Notes: generated from the letters alone by a model not told the origin. 64,000 nt of DNA from JBBECE01 sp040881985 (GCA_040881985.1 JBBECE010000033.1:1-64000); one strand, 5' to 3'. Positions 9,076 through 19,756 are shown, counted from the stretch's first letter. Program-made: numbers and translations.

Positions 9076-10575
9076 CTACTTCGCCTTGTGGGCCAGTGCG
9101 AACTCTTCCTCGGGCGAGAGGATGAGCCGGTTGCGGCCGACCAGCGCGAAATAAGCGATGCCGACGGCGAGCCAGACGATCACCCAGATGACGCCCCGAT
9201 AGAAGTTGGGGTCCTGCAGCTGGTAGTAGAGCGTCACCGCCGCGATGACGATCGTCACCCCCGCACCCCAATTGCCGAGCGGGGAGCGATATGGCCGCTC
9301 GATATTGGGCAGGTTGCGGCGCAACAGGATGAAGCTGATCCCCTGGGCGATGTAGCTCAGCATGGCGCCGAACACGGCCATGTTGAGCAAGACGCTGCCG
9401 ATGATCGCCCCGCCCCCGGCGGCACCGTTGGCGAACCAGATGACCAGCATCACCGCGAGACCAAGCAGCGATCCGGCGATCATGGCAATGTGCGGGGTCT
9501 TGTACCTTGTGTGGGTCACCGACAGGGCCGAGGGGAAATAGCCCGCGCGGCTGAGAGAATAGACCTGCCGCCCCTGGGCGTAGAGGATGGTATGGAACGA
9601 AGCGATCAGTCCGGTGAGTGCGACGAGGCCGAGTACGGTCACCCCGGTGGTGCCATAGACCGCCCGGAAGCCGTCGAGCAACGGCTCAAGCGAGGAGCCG
9701 AGCTTGAATGAGCCGACCCCGATCACCGAAGGGTTGAGCAAGACGATCATGAAGGCCGAGACGATGAGCGTCACCATGCCGAGGAGGATGCCGCGCGGCA
9801 TGTCCTTTTTCGGGTCGACCGCTTCCTCGGCGGCGAGCGGCAACTGCTCGATGGCGAGGAACAGCCAGACCGCGAAGGGCAGCGTGGCGAGGACGCCCGA
9901 GAAGCCGAACGGGAACCACGAGCCGTTGCCTTCCGGCAATTCCACGGCCGTGCCGTCCGGCCCGACGCCGATATTCAGCGCCCAGCGGGAGAAATCCATG
10001 TTGGGGATGGCGCTGATCCAGAACACCACCAGCACCGCGAGCGAAATCAGGGTGACGACCAAGGTCACCCGGTAGCTCAAGGCAACGCCGTAAATGTTGA
10101 GCGCCAGGAAGACCGCATAGAAGGCGATCCAGATCAGCGGCGACCAGGCCGCATCGAGGCCGACGATCGAACTGAAATAGGCGGAAATGAAAGTGACGAC
10201 GACCGCCGGAGTGATGACGTATTCGACGTTCTCGAACAGGCCGGTGATGAAGCCGCCCCACGGGCCCATCGACGAGCGGGCGAAGGAATAGGCGGCCCCC
10301 GTATGGGGCAGCGCCGGGCTCATCTCGGCGATGCAGAAGACCAGCCCCAGATACATGACGGCGATGATGGCGCCGGCGACGAGCATGCCGCCCCAGCCGC
10401 CGGTTGCGAAGCCGAAGTTCCACCCGGAGAAGTGACCGGAGATGACGGCGCCAACCCCCAGCGCCCAGAGGTGCCAGACCTTGGCGTAGCGGGTGAGCCC
10501 GCGCTTTTCGAAATAACCCTTGTCGCGGTTGGCATAGGTGACGCCGCCCGTCCCCTTTGGTGTTGCGTCGGTCAT
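9076..10575 (-). CDS. APC-superfamily permease, ethanolamine/amino acid type
   Basis: About 499 residues with roughly twelve membrane helices. The N-terminal block (YAKVWHLWALGVGAVISG, then a GWNFGFATGGW motif) matches the layout of ethanolamine and related amine permeases of the APC superfamily, as does PHTGAAYSFARSSMGPWGG in helix 3. I chose ATG 10575, which has a GGAGG ribosome site six bases upstream; the open frame extends to 10752, but that part looks untranslated. It imports an amine or amino acid across the inner membrane. It is the first gene of the set ending at the aldehyde dehydrogenase; 74 bases separate it from the ligase. Confidence 0.87.
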   Translation of the reverse strand: MTDATPKGTGGVTYANRDKGYFEKRGLTRYAKVWHLWALGVGAVISGHFSGWNFGFATGGWGGMLVAGAIIAVMYLGLVFCIAEMSPALPHTGAAYSFARSSMGPWGGFITGLFENVEYVITPAVVVTFISAYFSSIVGLDAAWSPLIWIAFYAVFLALNIYGVALSYRVTLVVTLISLAVLVVFWISAIPNMDFSRWALNIGVGPDGTAVELPEGNGSWFPFGFSGVLATLPFAVWLFLAIEQLPLAAEEAVDPKKDMPRGILLGMVTLIVSAFMIVLLNPSVIGVGSFKLGSSLEPLLDGFRAVYGTTGVTVLGLVALTGLIASFHTILYAQGRQVYSLSRAGYFPSALSVTHTRYKTPHIAMIAGSLLGLAVMLVIWFANGAAGGGAIIGSVLLNMAVFGAMLSYIAQGISFILLRRNLPNIERPYRSPLGNWGAGVTIVIAAVTLYYQLQDPNFYRGVIWVIVWLAVGIAYFALVGRNRLILSPEEEFALAHKAK

Positions 10576-10944
10576 CAGTCCCTCCTGTGTGGCCCCATTA
10601 GGCTTGTTGTTTTGCCGGTGCCGGGCGGACGCCCCTTGAGCGCGCCCGAGCCACCATGCCAGAGAGGCCGCCCGAAGGGTCGCCCCGCCTGGTTCGAAAA
10701 TCCCGTTGCGTTGGCGAAAGGAGACTCGCCGGACGGCGAGCACTGGCCTCAAACTCCACCATTAATCCCCCGCACGCGGGTCGCCGCGTCGGCGCCCGCA
10801 TCCGTGCCCGCCAGCCCCTGCAGCGGGTGCGCGGATTGTTAACAACCAGTTGATTGGCTTTTTATCCGCCTGTCAAATTCCGGGCGAGCGCTTTCCCGGC
10901 CATTGTGGACAATTGACCCGCGGTCAGTAGCGCTGTGGTCGCGT
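10576..10944. other. 369-base intergenic stretch, upstream region of the permease gene
   Basis: No protein-like frame is seen on either strand between the EF-G paralogue stop and the permease start. On the minus strand there is a TTGACA hexamer (complement of 10871-10876) in a short AT-richer patch. It could be a -35 element for the permease operon, but the matching -10 is poor, so this is only a candidate. Confidence 0.35.
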
Positions 10945-13005
10945 TCAAGCGGCGTTGCGGCCGAACTTGCTCATGACCGGCTCGGCCAGCCGGCCGGTCA
11001 ACTCAGCCAGATGATCGAATTTCTGCACGAAGCTGCCGACCCCGGCGGTCGCCGAGCGCAGCTCGACGATCAGGTCCTGGATCTCGGCCTCGGGGACCAT
11101 GGCGCGCACCTGGTCCCAGCCGTCCCAACCGTGGCGGGCATCGGTGCCGAGAATCTGGCCGCGGCGACTGGAGAGGATCGCGTTGATCCGGGCGGTCGCA
11201 TCGGACGGGCAGAAGACCGTCACGTCGAGGACGGGCTCCAAGAGGACCGGCGAGCACTCCGGCATGCCCTCGCGCATCGCGATCTGGGCGGCGGCCTTGA
11301 ACGCCATGTCGGAGGAATCCACGCTATGATAGGAGCCGTCGATAAGGGTCACCGACACGTCAACGACCGGAAAGCCGAGCGGCCCGGCGGATGTCAGATA
11401 GTCGCGCACGCCGGTCTCGACGGAGGAGAAATATTGCTTCGGCACCGAGCCGCCGGTGACCGCCTCGGCGAACTCGATGCCGCGGCCGCGCTCGAGCGGC
11501 CTGATCTCGAGGATGACGTCGCCGAACTGGCCGTGGCCGCCGGATTGTTTCCGATGCCGGCCGTGCTGAGAGATCGGCTTGCGGATGGTCTCGCGGTAGC
11601 CGATCTGCGGGGGGGCGGTCGAGACCTGGATACCGTACTTGCCGGTCAGCTTTTCGAGGATCACCCGCAAATGCATTTCGCCCTGGCCGGCAAGGATGGT
11701 CTCGCCGGTTTCGGCCAGCTGCCGGACGCTGAGCGAGGGGTCTTCCTCAACGATTTTGGCGAGCGCGGCGGAAAGGCGCACGTCGTCCTTGCGCTGCATC
11801 GGGGAGACCGCCAACGACATCACCGGCTGCATTGCGGCGAGCGGGGCAAGATTGCGCTTTTCGCCGGTCATGGAAGCGAGAAAGAGCGTCTCACCGGTCT
11901 CGCCCGCCTCGACCTTACCGAGTCCGACGGTCTCGCCCGCCATTGCCTTGTCGCGCTTGCTTGTCTCCGCGCCCTGCAGACGGAAGAGGCCGGAAATCCG
12001 GCTTTCCGAGCCGTCGGGGGCGGCAAGAATCTGCCCGTCCTCGATCGCCCCGGCAAGGACCCGGCCGGCCGAGAGCTTGCCGCCATGGGCGGTGTGAAAG
12101 GTTTTCATCAGCTGGATCGCAGGCGAATTGGCATCGGCCAATCCAAGCCGGGCCCGGGTCTCGACGATCGTCGGGGCCTCGTGGCGGAGCGCCTTCAGCA
12201 GCCGCAGAATGCCATTGCCGTGCTCGGCCGAGCCGATGAAGACCGGGCAGATCAGCCCGTCGCGGAATTCACGCACCAGATCGGCGAAAACCCGATCGGT
12301 CTCGGGGGTGCGGTCCTCGAGCAGTTCCTCGAGCAGCGCGTCGTCGAAATCGGCGACCTGTTCGAGCATGGCGAATCGCGCCTCGTGCTCGCGGGCGAAT
12401 TCGCCCTCGGGGATGGGCACGATCTCGCTTTCGGCGCCCTCGCGGTAAACGTGGGCGCGCTCGAGAGCAAGATCGATAAAGCCAGTTACGGTGGTGCCGC
12501 TCCGGAGCGGGAGTTGCCGCAGGACCAGCGGGACGCTCGAGGCGGGCTGCAGCATTTTGAGGATTTCGCGGACGCTGCCCTCGGTCTTGTCCATCTTGTT
12601 GAGGAACAGCATGTGGGGAACGGCGCGACTTTCGAGGTCGCGCAGGATCACCTGCAGGGCCGGGACCTTCTTGGGTTCGGGTTCGGCGACGACGATCGCC
12701 GCGTCAACCCCGCTGAGGATCGGGCGGCTTTCGAACTGGAACTCGACCGAGCCCGGGCAGTCGAAAAATGTATAGCGATCGCCGATGAATTCGGCGTCGG
12801 CGATGTTGACCTCGACGCTCATCCCATGGGCCCGGGCCTCGGCGGAGGCATCCCCGAGCGTGTTGCCTTCCGGCACGCGCCCCTGGCGCGTCACCGCCCC
12901 GGTTCGGGCGAGAATCGCCTCGAGCAAAGTGGTCTTGCCGCTGGCGAAGGGTCCGACGAGCGCAATGCACCTCGGACCCGAAAGTCTGCCGCCGTTTTCC
13001 GCCAT
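10945..13005 (-). CDS. Elongation factor G-like translational GTPase (EF-G paralogue)
   Basis: About 686 residues. G1 is LVGPFASGKTTLLEA, G3 is FDCPGSVEF in place of the usual DTPGH, and G4 is LNKMDK. Domains II-V follow, including the domain IV region with GGHGQFGDV and the domain V RRGQILG motif. It is shorter and more diverged than a housekeeping EF-G, and no rpsL, rpsG or tuf gene is nearby. It fits the second EF-G-like protein often found in Hyphomicrobiales, whose role is not well defined. Start ATG 13005 has a GGGAGG site eight bases upstream; the open frame to 13293 is arginine-rich noise. Confidence 0.88.
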   Translation of the reverse strand: MAENGGRLSGPRCIALVGPFASGKTTLLEAILARTGAVTRQGRVPEGNTLGDASAEARAHGMSVEVNIADAEFIGDRYTFFDCPGSVEFQFESRPILSGVDAAIVVAEPEPKKVPALQVILRDLESRAVPHMLFLNKMDKTEGSVREILKMLQPASSVPLVLRQLPLRSGTTVTGFIDLALERAHVYREGAESEIVPIPEGEFAREHEARFAMLEQVADFDDALLEELLEDRTPETDRVFADLVREFRDGLICPVFIGSAEHGNGILRLLKALRHEAPTIVETRARLGLADANSPAIQLMKTFHTAHGGKLSAGRVLAGAIEDGQILAAPDGSESRISGLFRLQGAETSKRDKAMAGETVGLGKVEAGETGETLFLASMTGEKRNLAPLAAMQPVMSLAVSPMQRKDDVRLSAALAKIVEEDPSLSVRQLAETGETILAGQGEMHLRVILEKLTGKYGIQVSTAPPQIGYRETIRKPISQHGRHRKQSGGHGQFGDVILEIRPLERGRGIEFAEAVTGGSVPKQYFSSVETGVRDYLTSAGPLGFPVVDVSVTLIDGSYHSVDSSDMAFKAAAQIAMREGMPECSPVLLEPVLDVTVFCPSDATARINAILSSRRGQILGTDARHGWDGWDQVRAMVPEAEIQDLIVELRSATAGVGSFVQKFDHLAELTGRLAEPVMSKFGRNAA

Positions 13006-13271
13006 GGTTGTGCCTCCCGCTCGAGCCTTCAGCCGAACAGCACCGCCGCTGGCGCAAGACCCCAGCGCGGGCGTGCCCCTTCGGCGCCATCCTCGGTCAA
13101 AACCCCGGCCCCGACAAGCCGGCAGACGAGCGGACTGGCGCCGCAAGGCCGGCTGCGGAAGAATTTTCTCACGACGAATTGAATGCGGGGGCGCCCAACC
13201 GTTGTATGATCGCGCCAATGCCCGGCGCACGCCAATCCGGCGAACCGGCCGTACAGAGGAGGGAAGAACAG

Positions 13272-13706
13272 ATGAATCGGCTGGTCTCAGCATTGCTGGC
13301 GGCGGCGCTGGCTCTCGGTCTCGCCGGGGTCGGGGTGGCGTATGCCAAGACGATCGCGCTTACGGCGGAGTTGTCCGGACTGAACGAGGCGCCCCCCAAT
13401 GGGGTCGCCGCGACGGGCCTGGCGGAAGCCACGTTCGACACCGAATCCATGATCCTCGACTGGACGGTCACCTATGAGGGTCTGAGCGGGCCGGCGATCG
13501 GCGCCCATATTCACGGGCCGGTCGAGCCCGGCAGCAATGCCGGCATCTTGATCGAGTTCGACCCGATCGAGGTGAGCCCGATCACCGGGTCGGCGACACT
13601 GACCCAGGTCCAGGCAGCCGATCTGCTGGCGGGGCTGTACTATGTCAATCTGCATACCGCCGCCCATCCGGGCGGGGAGGTGCGCGGACAGCTGATCGCT
13701 CAATAG
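13272..13706 (+). CDS. Secreted CHRD-domain protein
   Basis: 144 residues. A signal peptide (MNRLVSALLAAALALGLAG, cleaved near VAYAK) leads to one CHRD domain: TAELSGLNEAPPNG, then AHIHGPVEPGSNAGI, then YYVNLHTAAHPGGEVRGQL. The His-rich ending NLHTxxxPxGExRGQ is the family hallmark. CHRD domains were first described in chordin; in bacteria they are small exported proteins of unknown function. The start at 13272 has a strong GAGGAGGGAAGA site. It is divergent from the EF-G paralogue and converges on the MFS gene with seven bases of overlap at the stop codons. Confidence 0.9.
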   Translation: MNRLVSALLAAALALGLAGVGVAYAKTIALTAELSGLNEAPPNGVAATGLAEATFDTESMILDWTVTYEGLSGPAIGAHIHGPVEPGSNAGILIEFDPIEVSPITGSATLTQVQAADLLAGLYYVNLHTAAHPGGEVRGQLIAQ

Positions 13707-14890
13707 GGATCAGGCGCCGGCGGGGACCTCCGAAGCGGCGGGGGCCGCCGCTCGGCAAGGTTGAGCGCCAGCACGAAGGCCACAACCAGCAGCGGCAGGA
13801 TCAGCGCGAACGACACCTGCATACCCCATTGGCTCGCGGTGAAGCCCATCACCGGCGGGGCGAGGAACAACACGATCGTATTCATCTGCTGGATCGACGC
13901 CAGGTTCTCGGCGGCGGGGCGGTCGCCAAGGCGCGCCGCGGCGGAGAGCGTCTGCGGAAAGGCGGTGGCGAAGCCGACGCCGATTAGAACGAAGCCGAAG
14001 AGCGAGACTGGCACCGAAATGCCGAGCACGACCAGCACCAGACCGACAAAGGAAACGGCGGTCAGGACCATTGCGACCCTGACCGGGCCGAAGCGTTCGA
14101 TCCAGCGGTCGCCGAGCAAGCGCCCGACGACCTGCGCGCCAAGGCAGACCGGCAAGGTCAGCGTCGCGACCCAGTTGGCGGTGTGGAAGACGTCGCGCAG
14201 GTAAATCACCGACCAGCTGCGCGCGGCGGCCTCAAGCCAGATGCTGCCGAACGCGAAAGCGATGAGGAGCAGCGTTGCCGATGTCGGCAGGACGAAACGC
14301 CGGACCTTTCCCTCGCCCACATGCGGCCGCGGCGGAGACTCCTGCATTGGCCCAATGAGGTAAGACGCGGCGACCGCCATCACCGGCACGGCGGCGAAAA
14401 GATGCAGCGCCGGCCAGGTTCCGAGCGCGACGATGGCGGTGCCGATCAGCGACGAGATAAAGAAGCCGAGGCTCCACATGCCGTGAGAGGAATTCATGAT
14501 GCGGCGGCCGGTGGCGAATTCGATCCGGTCGGCTTCGACATTCATGGCGATGGCGGTGAAGGTGAAACCGACGGCGACGAACATGGCGAGGAAGAAAAAC
14601 ACGATGTAGTTGGGCGCGAGCGAGGTCAGCGCCACGGTGAGCGCGAAAAACGGCGTGCCGTACAAGAGGGTGTTGCGGTTGCCGATCCGCTCGATCGCCC
14701 GGGCGGCAAAGGGCAGGGACAGGAACGCGCCGACATCGACCCCCAAAAGCCCGATGCCGAGCTCGGCCGTGCTGGCGCCCATGTTGAGTTGAATCTCGGC
14801 CAGCCGCGAGAAAAAGCCGCCGATGCAGAGCGATTGCACGAAAAAGGCCGCCCGAATGATGGCGGCCGGCGACTTCAGGACTTGCAGCAT
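13700..14890 (-). CDS. MFS transporter (YbjJ-like)
   Basis: 396 residues with about twelve hydrophobic helices arranged as two six-helix halves with a central charged loop (ESPPRPHVGEGKVRR). The inter-helix 2-3 motif is RAIERIGNRN, and the second half repeats a GRLLGDRWIERFG motif, the MFS motif A equivalent. The overall pattern, including MNSSHGMWSLGFFISS in helix 5, resembles YbjJ-type carriers of unknown substrate. It stands alone: the CHRD gene converges on it and the EAL gene upstream ends 78 bases before its start. Confidence 0.85.
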   Translation of the reverse strand: MLQVLKSPAAIIRAAFFVQSLCIGGFFSRLAEIQLNMGASTAELGIGLLGVDVGAFLSLPFAARAIERIGNRNTLLYGTPFFALTVALTSLAPNYIVFFFLAMFVAVGFTFTAIAMNVEADRIEFATGRRIMNSSHGMWSLGFFISSLIGTAIVALGTWPALHLFAAVPVMAVAASYLIGPMQESPPRPHVGEGKVRRFVLPTSATLLLIAFAFGSIWLEAAARSWSVIYLRDVFHTANWVATLTLPVCLGAQVVGRLLGDRWIERFGPVRVAMVLTAVSFVGLVLVVLGISVPVSLFGFVLIGVGFATAFPQTLSAAARLGDRPAAENLASIQQMNTIVLFLAPPVMGFTASQWGMQVSFALILPLLVVAFVLALNLAERRPPPLRRSPPAPDPY

Positions 14891-14968
14891 GCGCGCCCCG
14901 GCGGCGTAGGCTGGCGGGCAGTGTGGAAGGCGCCCGGCGCCCCTGTCAATGGCCTGGCGCGGTCTATG

Positions 14969-16561
14969 TCAGGCGGCGGAGACCTGCGTTTTGGCGGGGG
15001 CGTTGTCGTGCCGCACCGTCTCGAGAAGTTCGAGGAAGGCGGCGGGCGGCACCGGCGGGCTGAGATAATAGCCCTGGCCAATCGAAACCCCGCATTGGCG
15101 CAGCGCCTCGACCTGAACGGCGTCTTCGACGCCCTCGGCGACGCTTGACATGTTGAGCTTGTCGGCAAGGCGGACCAGCATTTCGACGATCGAGCGGGCG
15201 GTCGCGTCGCGATTGATCGCATCGACGAAGAATTTGTCGATCTTCAATATGTCGGCGCCCAGCCGCTGCAGCTGCGACAGACCGCTGTTGCCGATGCCGA
15301 CATCGTCGATGGCGACGCGGAAACCGTAGCTGCGCAATTCGGCGACCACCGCGGCGGCCTTCTCGAGATCCTCGTAGACTTCGCGTTCGGTCAGCTCGAC
15401 GACGATCTGGCGGTGGGCGACGCGGGCCGCCGAGACCACCCGGCGCAAATCGTTGACGAATCCCGGCGCGATGAAATGGCTGGGCGCGATATTGACCGAG
15501 AGCTTGAACAGCTTGTCGCGCCTGAGCTCGGCCCTGAGGTCGGCGAGGGCTTGCGACAGCAGCTGCCAGGTCATCGCGGCGATGCGTCCGGATTCCTCGG
15601 CGAGGTTGATGAACCGGGCGGGCGCCAGCACCGAGCCGTCGGCCTTCACCCAGCGGGCAAGAATCTCGCAGCCGGTAATCGCCCCCGTCGCGAGATCGAA
15701 GGTCGGCTGCAAATAGGGTTTGAATTCGCGCGCCGCGATCGCCCGGTCGAGGTCGGCGACGGGGCTTTCGGGCCGCGACAGCGCCCGGGCGAGCAAGAGA
15801 CCGAAGGCGAATCCGAGGGCAACCGCCAGGACGATGATCGGGGTATAGGCTTCGCGGTTCCAGGCCGCGACGGCTTCCGCCTCGACGCGGATGACGCTGT
15901 TGAGCGGGTAGCGGGCGGAGGATGCTGTCACCGTCAGAACGCGGCCCGCAAGCGCCGGCGTTTGCTCGCCGGTCCGCATGTTGGCGATCGGCCTGCCGTC
16001 GGCGAGCTCGACCGCGACCTCGCTATGGTCGCGCAGCTCGACGGGCATGACGTCGAGCAGCGCGGTCGAGAAGCCGAGGATGGCAATCAGCGAGTTGTCG
16101 GCATCGATGTCCTTCAGAACGCCGAGGGCGATGCCGAAGAACTGGTCGACCCTGAAGAGGCGGAGCGTCGCGTCGGCCGAGGGCAGCATCTCGTCGCGGG
16201 AAACCCAGCTGCGGTCGAATTCGAGGGTCTCCGAATAGGCCGAGCAGCGCACGCCGCCATCGCGGTTGACGATCCGGATGTCCTTGACCGGGCCGCGCTG
16301 ATAGACGTGAAAGCGCACCGCCTGGAGCGAGACTGCATCGCAGGCCAGCGGCCCCATCAGGGCCAGATCGTCGAGGGCGTCGGCGCCGTAATCGACGGCG
16401 GTCTCGGAGCGGCGCAACGCCAGCTGTACGAGATCGTCAAGCTGGCGGGCGCGCTGCGCCTCGATCAGAAACGACGCGGCGAAATGACCGCCGGTCGCGA
16501 ACAGGCCGACCGAACAGATCGTCAGCAGCAGAAGGGCCAAAACCGGCAAGCGCCTGAACAT
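14969..16561 (-). CDS. Membrane EAL-domain cyclic-di-GMP phosphodiesterase with CSS-like sensor
   Basis: 530 residues. A membrane helix at about 5-27 is followed by a periplasmic region of roughly 200 residues with two well-placed cysteines (GPLACDAVS and GVRCSAYSE), as in CSS-motif sensors that respond to disulfide state. A second helix lies near residue 240, then a C-terminal EAL domain. The signature reads CEILARW, so it is EIL rather than EAL. The other catalytic positions are kept: KLSVNIAPSHF, IVVELTERE, AIDDVGIGNSG, LKIDKFFVDAI and VAEGVED. It probably hydrolyses cyclic-di-GMP in the cytoplasm. No GGDEF domain is present. Confidence 0.9.
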   Translation of the reverse strand: MFRRLPVLALLLLTICSVGLFATGGHFAASFLIEAQRARQLDDLVQLALRRSETAVDYGADALDDLALMGPLACDAVSLQAVRFHVYQRGPVKDIRIVNRDGGVRCSAYSETLEFDRSWVSRDEMLPSADATLRLFRVDQFFGIALGVLKDIDADNSLIAILGFSTALLDVMPVELRDHSEVAVELADGRPIANMRTGEQTPALAGRVLTVTASSARYPLNSVIRVEAEAVAAWNREAYTPIIVLAVALGFAFGLLLARALSRPESPVADLDRAIAAREFKPYLQPTFDLATGAITGCEILARWVKADGSVLAPARFINLAEESGRIAAMTWQLLSQALADLRAELRRDKLFKLSVNIAPSHFIAPGFVNDLRRVVSAARVAHRQIVVELTEREVYEDLEKAAAVVAELRSYGFRVAIDDVGIGNSGLSQLQRLGADILKIDKFFVDAINRDATARSIVEMLVRLADKLNMSSVAEGVEDAVQVEALRQCGVSIGQGYYLSPPVPPAAFLELLETVRHDNAPAKTQVSAA

Positions 16562-16627
16562 GGGACCCCATCGCGCAAGATTTCGGGCCTAGTTTCGGCC
16601 GAATGGCCTCAAGAATTGGTTTATGCG

Positions 16628-16663
16628 GCGGCGAAAACCCCGTCTGGCGGCGTCTTTCGCCGC
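16628..16663 (-). terminator. Hairpin downstream of the carbohydrate ABC operon
   Basis: Perfect nine-base arms (16628-16636 GCGGCGAAA and 16655-16663 TTTCGCCGC) with an 18-base loop, starting 28 bases past the ATPase stop. It probably ends or protects the importer transcript. There is no good T-run after it. Confidence 0.4.
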
Positions 16664-16690
16664 AAAACCCGGCCGCAGGGGGTACCGCGG

Positions 16691-17779
<1,089 letters not shown>

Positions 17780-17896
17780 CGCTCGCCTTCCCCCAATCCC
17801 GCCATGCCGCTTCGAGCCGCCCCCTCGCCGCGCCGAGCGCAGCCCTCGTGGAAGATCCAGATGTGGCTGAAGGCTAGCACGGAACGCATGGGCCGC

Positions 17897-18769
17897 CTAT
17901 TTCACCGCCCCAAGCAGTCCCTCGACGAATCGGCGCTGCAGAAGGAAGAAGATGAGGAGTGTGGGGAGTGTTGCGAACACGGCGCTGATCATGATGACGC
18001 CATAGTCCGGCACGTAAGCGTAGGACAACGACGAGACGATGAGCGTGACGGTCTTGTTCTCTTCCGCCTGCAGCACAATCAGCGGCCAGAGGTAGTTGTT
18101 CCAGTTCCCCATGAACACGATGATGATCGCAGCCGCATAGGTCGAGCGCATCACCGGCAGATAGACGAAAACGAAGATCTGCCATTCGTTGAGGCCATCG
18201 ATGCGCGCGGCATCGCGCAGCTCCGCGGGAAAGGCCTTCGTCGCCTGGCGGAAGTAGAAGATGATGAAGATCGACGCGATGCCCGGGACGATAACCGCGG
18301 TGAAGGTGTTGATGAGCCCGAGCCCGGCCATCATGATGAAGAGCGGGACCATGAGCGCCGCGAACGGGATCGACAGCATCAGCAGCATGAGGCCGAAGAT
18401 CCGGTCCCGGAACCGCGACTTGAAGACCTCGAAGCCGTAGCCCGCGAGCGACGATACGATGAGGGTCAGCGCAACTCCCACGAGCGCGATGAAGGCCGAG
18501 TTCCAGAACATGCGCGGCACGTCGACGGTCGCAAAGAAGGTGGCGATGTTCTCGAAGAGATAGCCGCCGGGTGTGACCTTGCCATGCGCGATGTCGGGCG
18601 ACATGTTCGTCGACCCCACCAACATCCAGTAGAACGGGAAGATCGAGACGAAGGCGGCGATCGAGAGCCCGAGATAAAGCAGGCCGCGCCGGACGTAACG
18701 GAAGACCGGGTCCAGACTCAGCTCGCGGGTTTCCCCCAGGCGGTCCGCGATTGCGCGAGTTTCCGTCAT
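17897..18769 (-). CDS. Carbohydrate ABC transporter permease (MalG type)
   Basis: 290 residues with six predicted helices; the first is LYLGLSIAAFVSIFPFYWML. The EAA coupling loop, which docks on the ATPase, reads ELRDAARIDGLNEWQIF. It pairs with the second permease, whose stop codon it overlaps by four bases (ATGA), so the two are made in equal amounts. It belongs to the CUT1 family of sugar and oligosaccharide importers. Confidence 0.92.
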   Translation of the reverse strand: MTETRAIADRLGETRELSLDPVFRYVRRGLLYLGLSIAAFVSIFPFYWMLVGSTNMSPDIAHGKVTPGGYLFENIATFFATVDVPRMFWNSAFIALVGVALTLIVSSLAGYGFEVFKSRFRDRIFGLMLLMLSIPFAALMVPLFIMMAGLGLINTFTAVIVPGIASIFIIFYFRQATKAFPAELRDAARIDGLNEWQIFVFVYLPVMRSTYAAAIIIVFMGNWNNYLWPLIVLQAEENKTVTLIVSSLSYAYVPDYGVIMISAVFATLPTLLIFFLLQRRFVEGLLGAVK

Positions 18770-19644
18770 GAGCCCCGCCTATCACGCGCAATCACGAACT
18801 GCGCAAAGCTCAGGATTCCGACCAAAACGACGATCACCCACGACACCGTCGCCGAGTAACCGAAGCTCGGCATGAAACGGAAGGTCAGGTCATAGATGTA
18901 GTACGACAGGGTCATGGTCGCCTGGGATGGTCCACCCATGGTGAGGTTGTAGGGCTCGTCGAAGAGCTGCAGCGTGCCGATCGTCGAGATCACGGTGGTG
19001 AAGAGGATCACCGGCTTCAGCATCGGAAGCGTGAGGTGGACAAAGCGAGCCCAGGCCGGCACGCCGTCGATCCGGGCCGACTCGTAGATCGCGCGGTCGA
19101 TGTTCTGAAGCGCCGCAAGATAGAAGATCATGTTGTAGCCGGTCCAGCGCCAGGTGATGGCGAGGATGATCAGCACCTTGGCCCAGAACGGGTCGGTGAG
19201 CCATGGGATGGCTCCAATGCCGATCGCCATCAGCGCCTGGTTGATCACGCCCTCTGACGCGAACATCGACTTGAAGAGAACCGCGTAGGCAACAAGCGAG
19301 GTCACGCAGGGCAGAAAGATCGCCGTGCGGAAGAAGGCGCGGCCCCAAAGCTTGGTGTCGTTGAGCGCAACGGCGAACAAGAGGGCAAGCACGATCATGA
19401 TCGGCACCTGCACCACGAGGAAGATCATGGTGTTGCCGAGCGCGCGCAGGAACACCGTGTCCTGCATCAGGCGCTGGATGTTGGCGAAACCGCCGAAACT
19501 GAAGCTCATGCCGCGGCCTGTCTGGAAGCTCATCCAGAGCGACCACAGGATTGGGTAGATCATGAAGATGCCGAGCAGGATGAGCGCCGGCGCTATGAAA
19601 AGCCAGCCGTTGATATGCTCTCTTCTGATGGCGCGTGCAGCCAT
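18766..19644 (-). CDS. Carbohydrate ABC transporter permease (MalF type)
   Basis: 292 residues with six helices. The N-terminal basic segment leads to WLFIAPALILLGIFMIYPIL, the standard start of CUT1 MalF-type permeases. The EAA loop is YESARIDGVPAWARFVHLTL. It forms a heterodimer with the downstream permease. A strong hairpin (19725-19748) separates it from the binding-protein gene and probably reduces read-through so that binding protein is in excess. Confidence 0.92.
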   Translation of the reverse strand: MAARAIRREHINGWLFIAPALILLGIFMIYPILWSLWMSFQTGRGMSFSFGGFANIQRLMQDTVFLRALGNTMIFLVVQVPIMIVLALLFAVALNDTKLWGRAFFRTAIFLPCVTSLVAYAVLFKSMFASEGVINQALMAIGIGAIPWLTDPFWAKVLIILAITWRWTGYNMIFYLAALQNIDRAIYESARIDGVPAWARFVHLTLPMLKPVILFTTVISTIGTLQLFDEPYNLTMGGPSQATMTLSYYIYDLTFRFMPSFGYSATVSWVIVVLVGILSFAQFVIARDRRGS

Positions 19645-19723
19645 GGCCGACCCCTGCCCCGTTCACCACCCAGCTTCGCGCAAACTCGAGCCCAGCCCGA
19701 CTATGCCGTGCTGGGCGGGAAGG

Positions 19724-19749
19724 CGGAAGCGGGATTTCTCCCGCTTCCG
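19724..19749 (-). terminator. Attenuating stem-loop between binding protein and permease genes
   Basis: Eleven-base perfect inverted arms (CGGAAGCGGGA and its complement) closed by a four-base TTTC loop. It lies eight bases past the binding-protein stop. Such stems after the binding-protein gene commonly protect its mRNA and limit downstream permease expression. Confidence 0.65.
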
Positions 19750-19756
19750 TTAAACC

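Noticed and set aside
10903..13182. 759-residue plus-strand open frame
   Set aside because: It lies opposite the EF-G paralogue, which has intact GTPase motifs. No recognisable domain on the plus strand.
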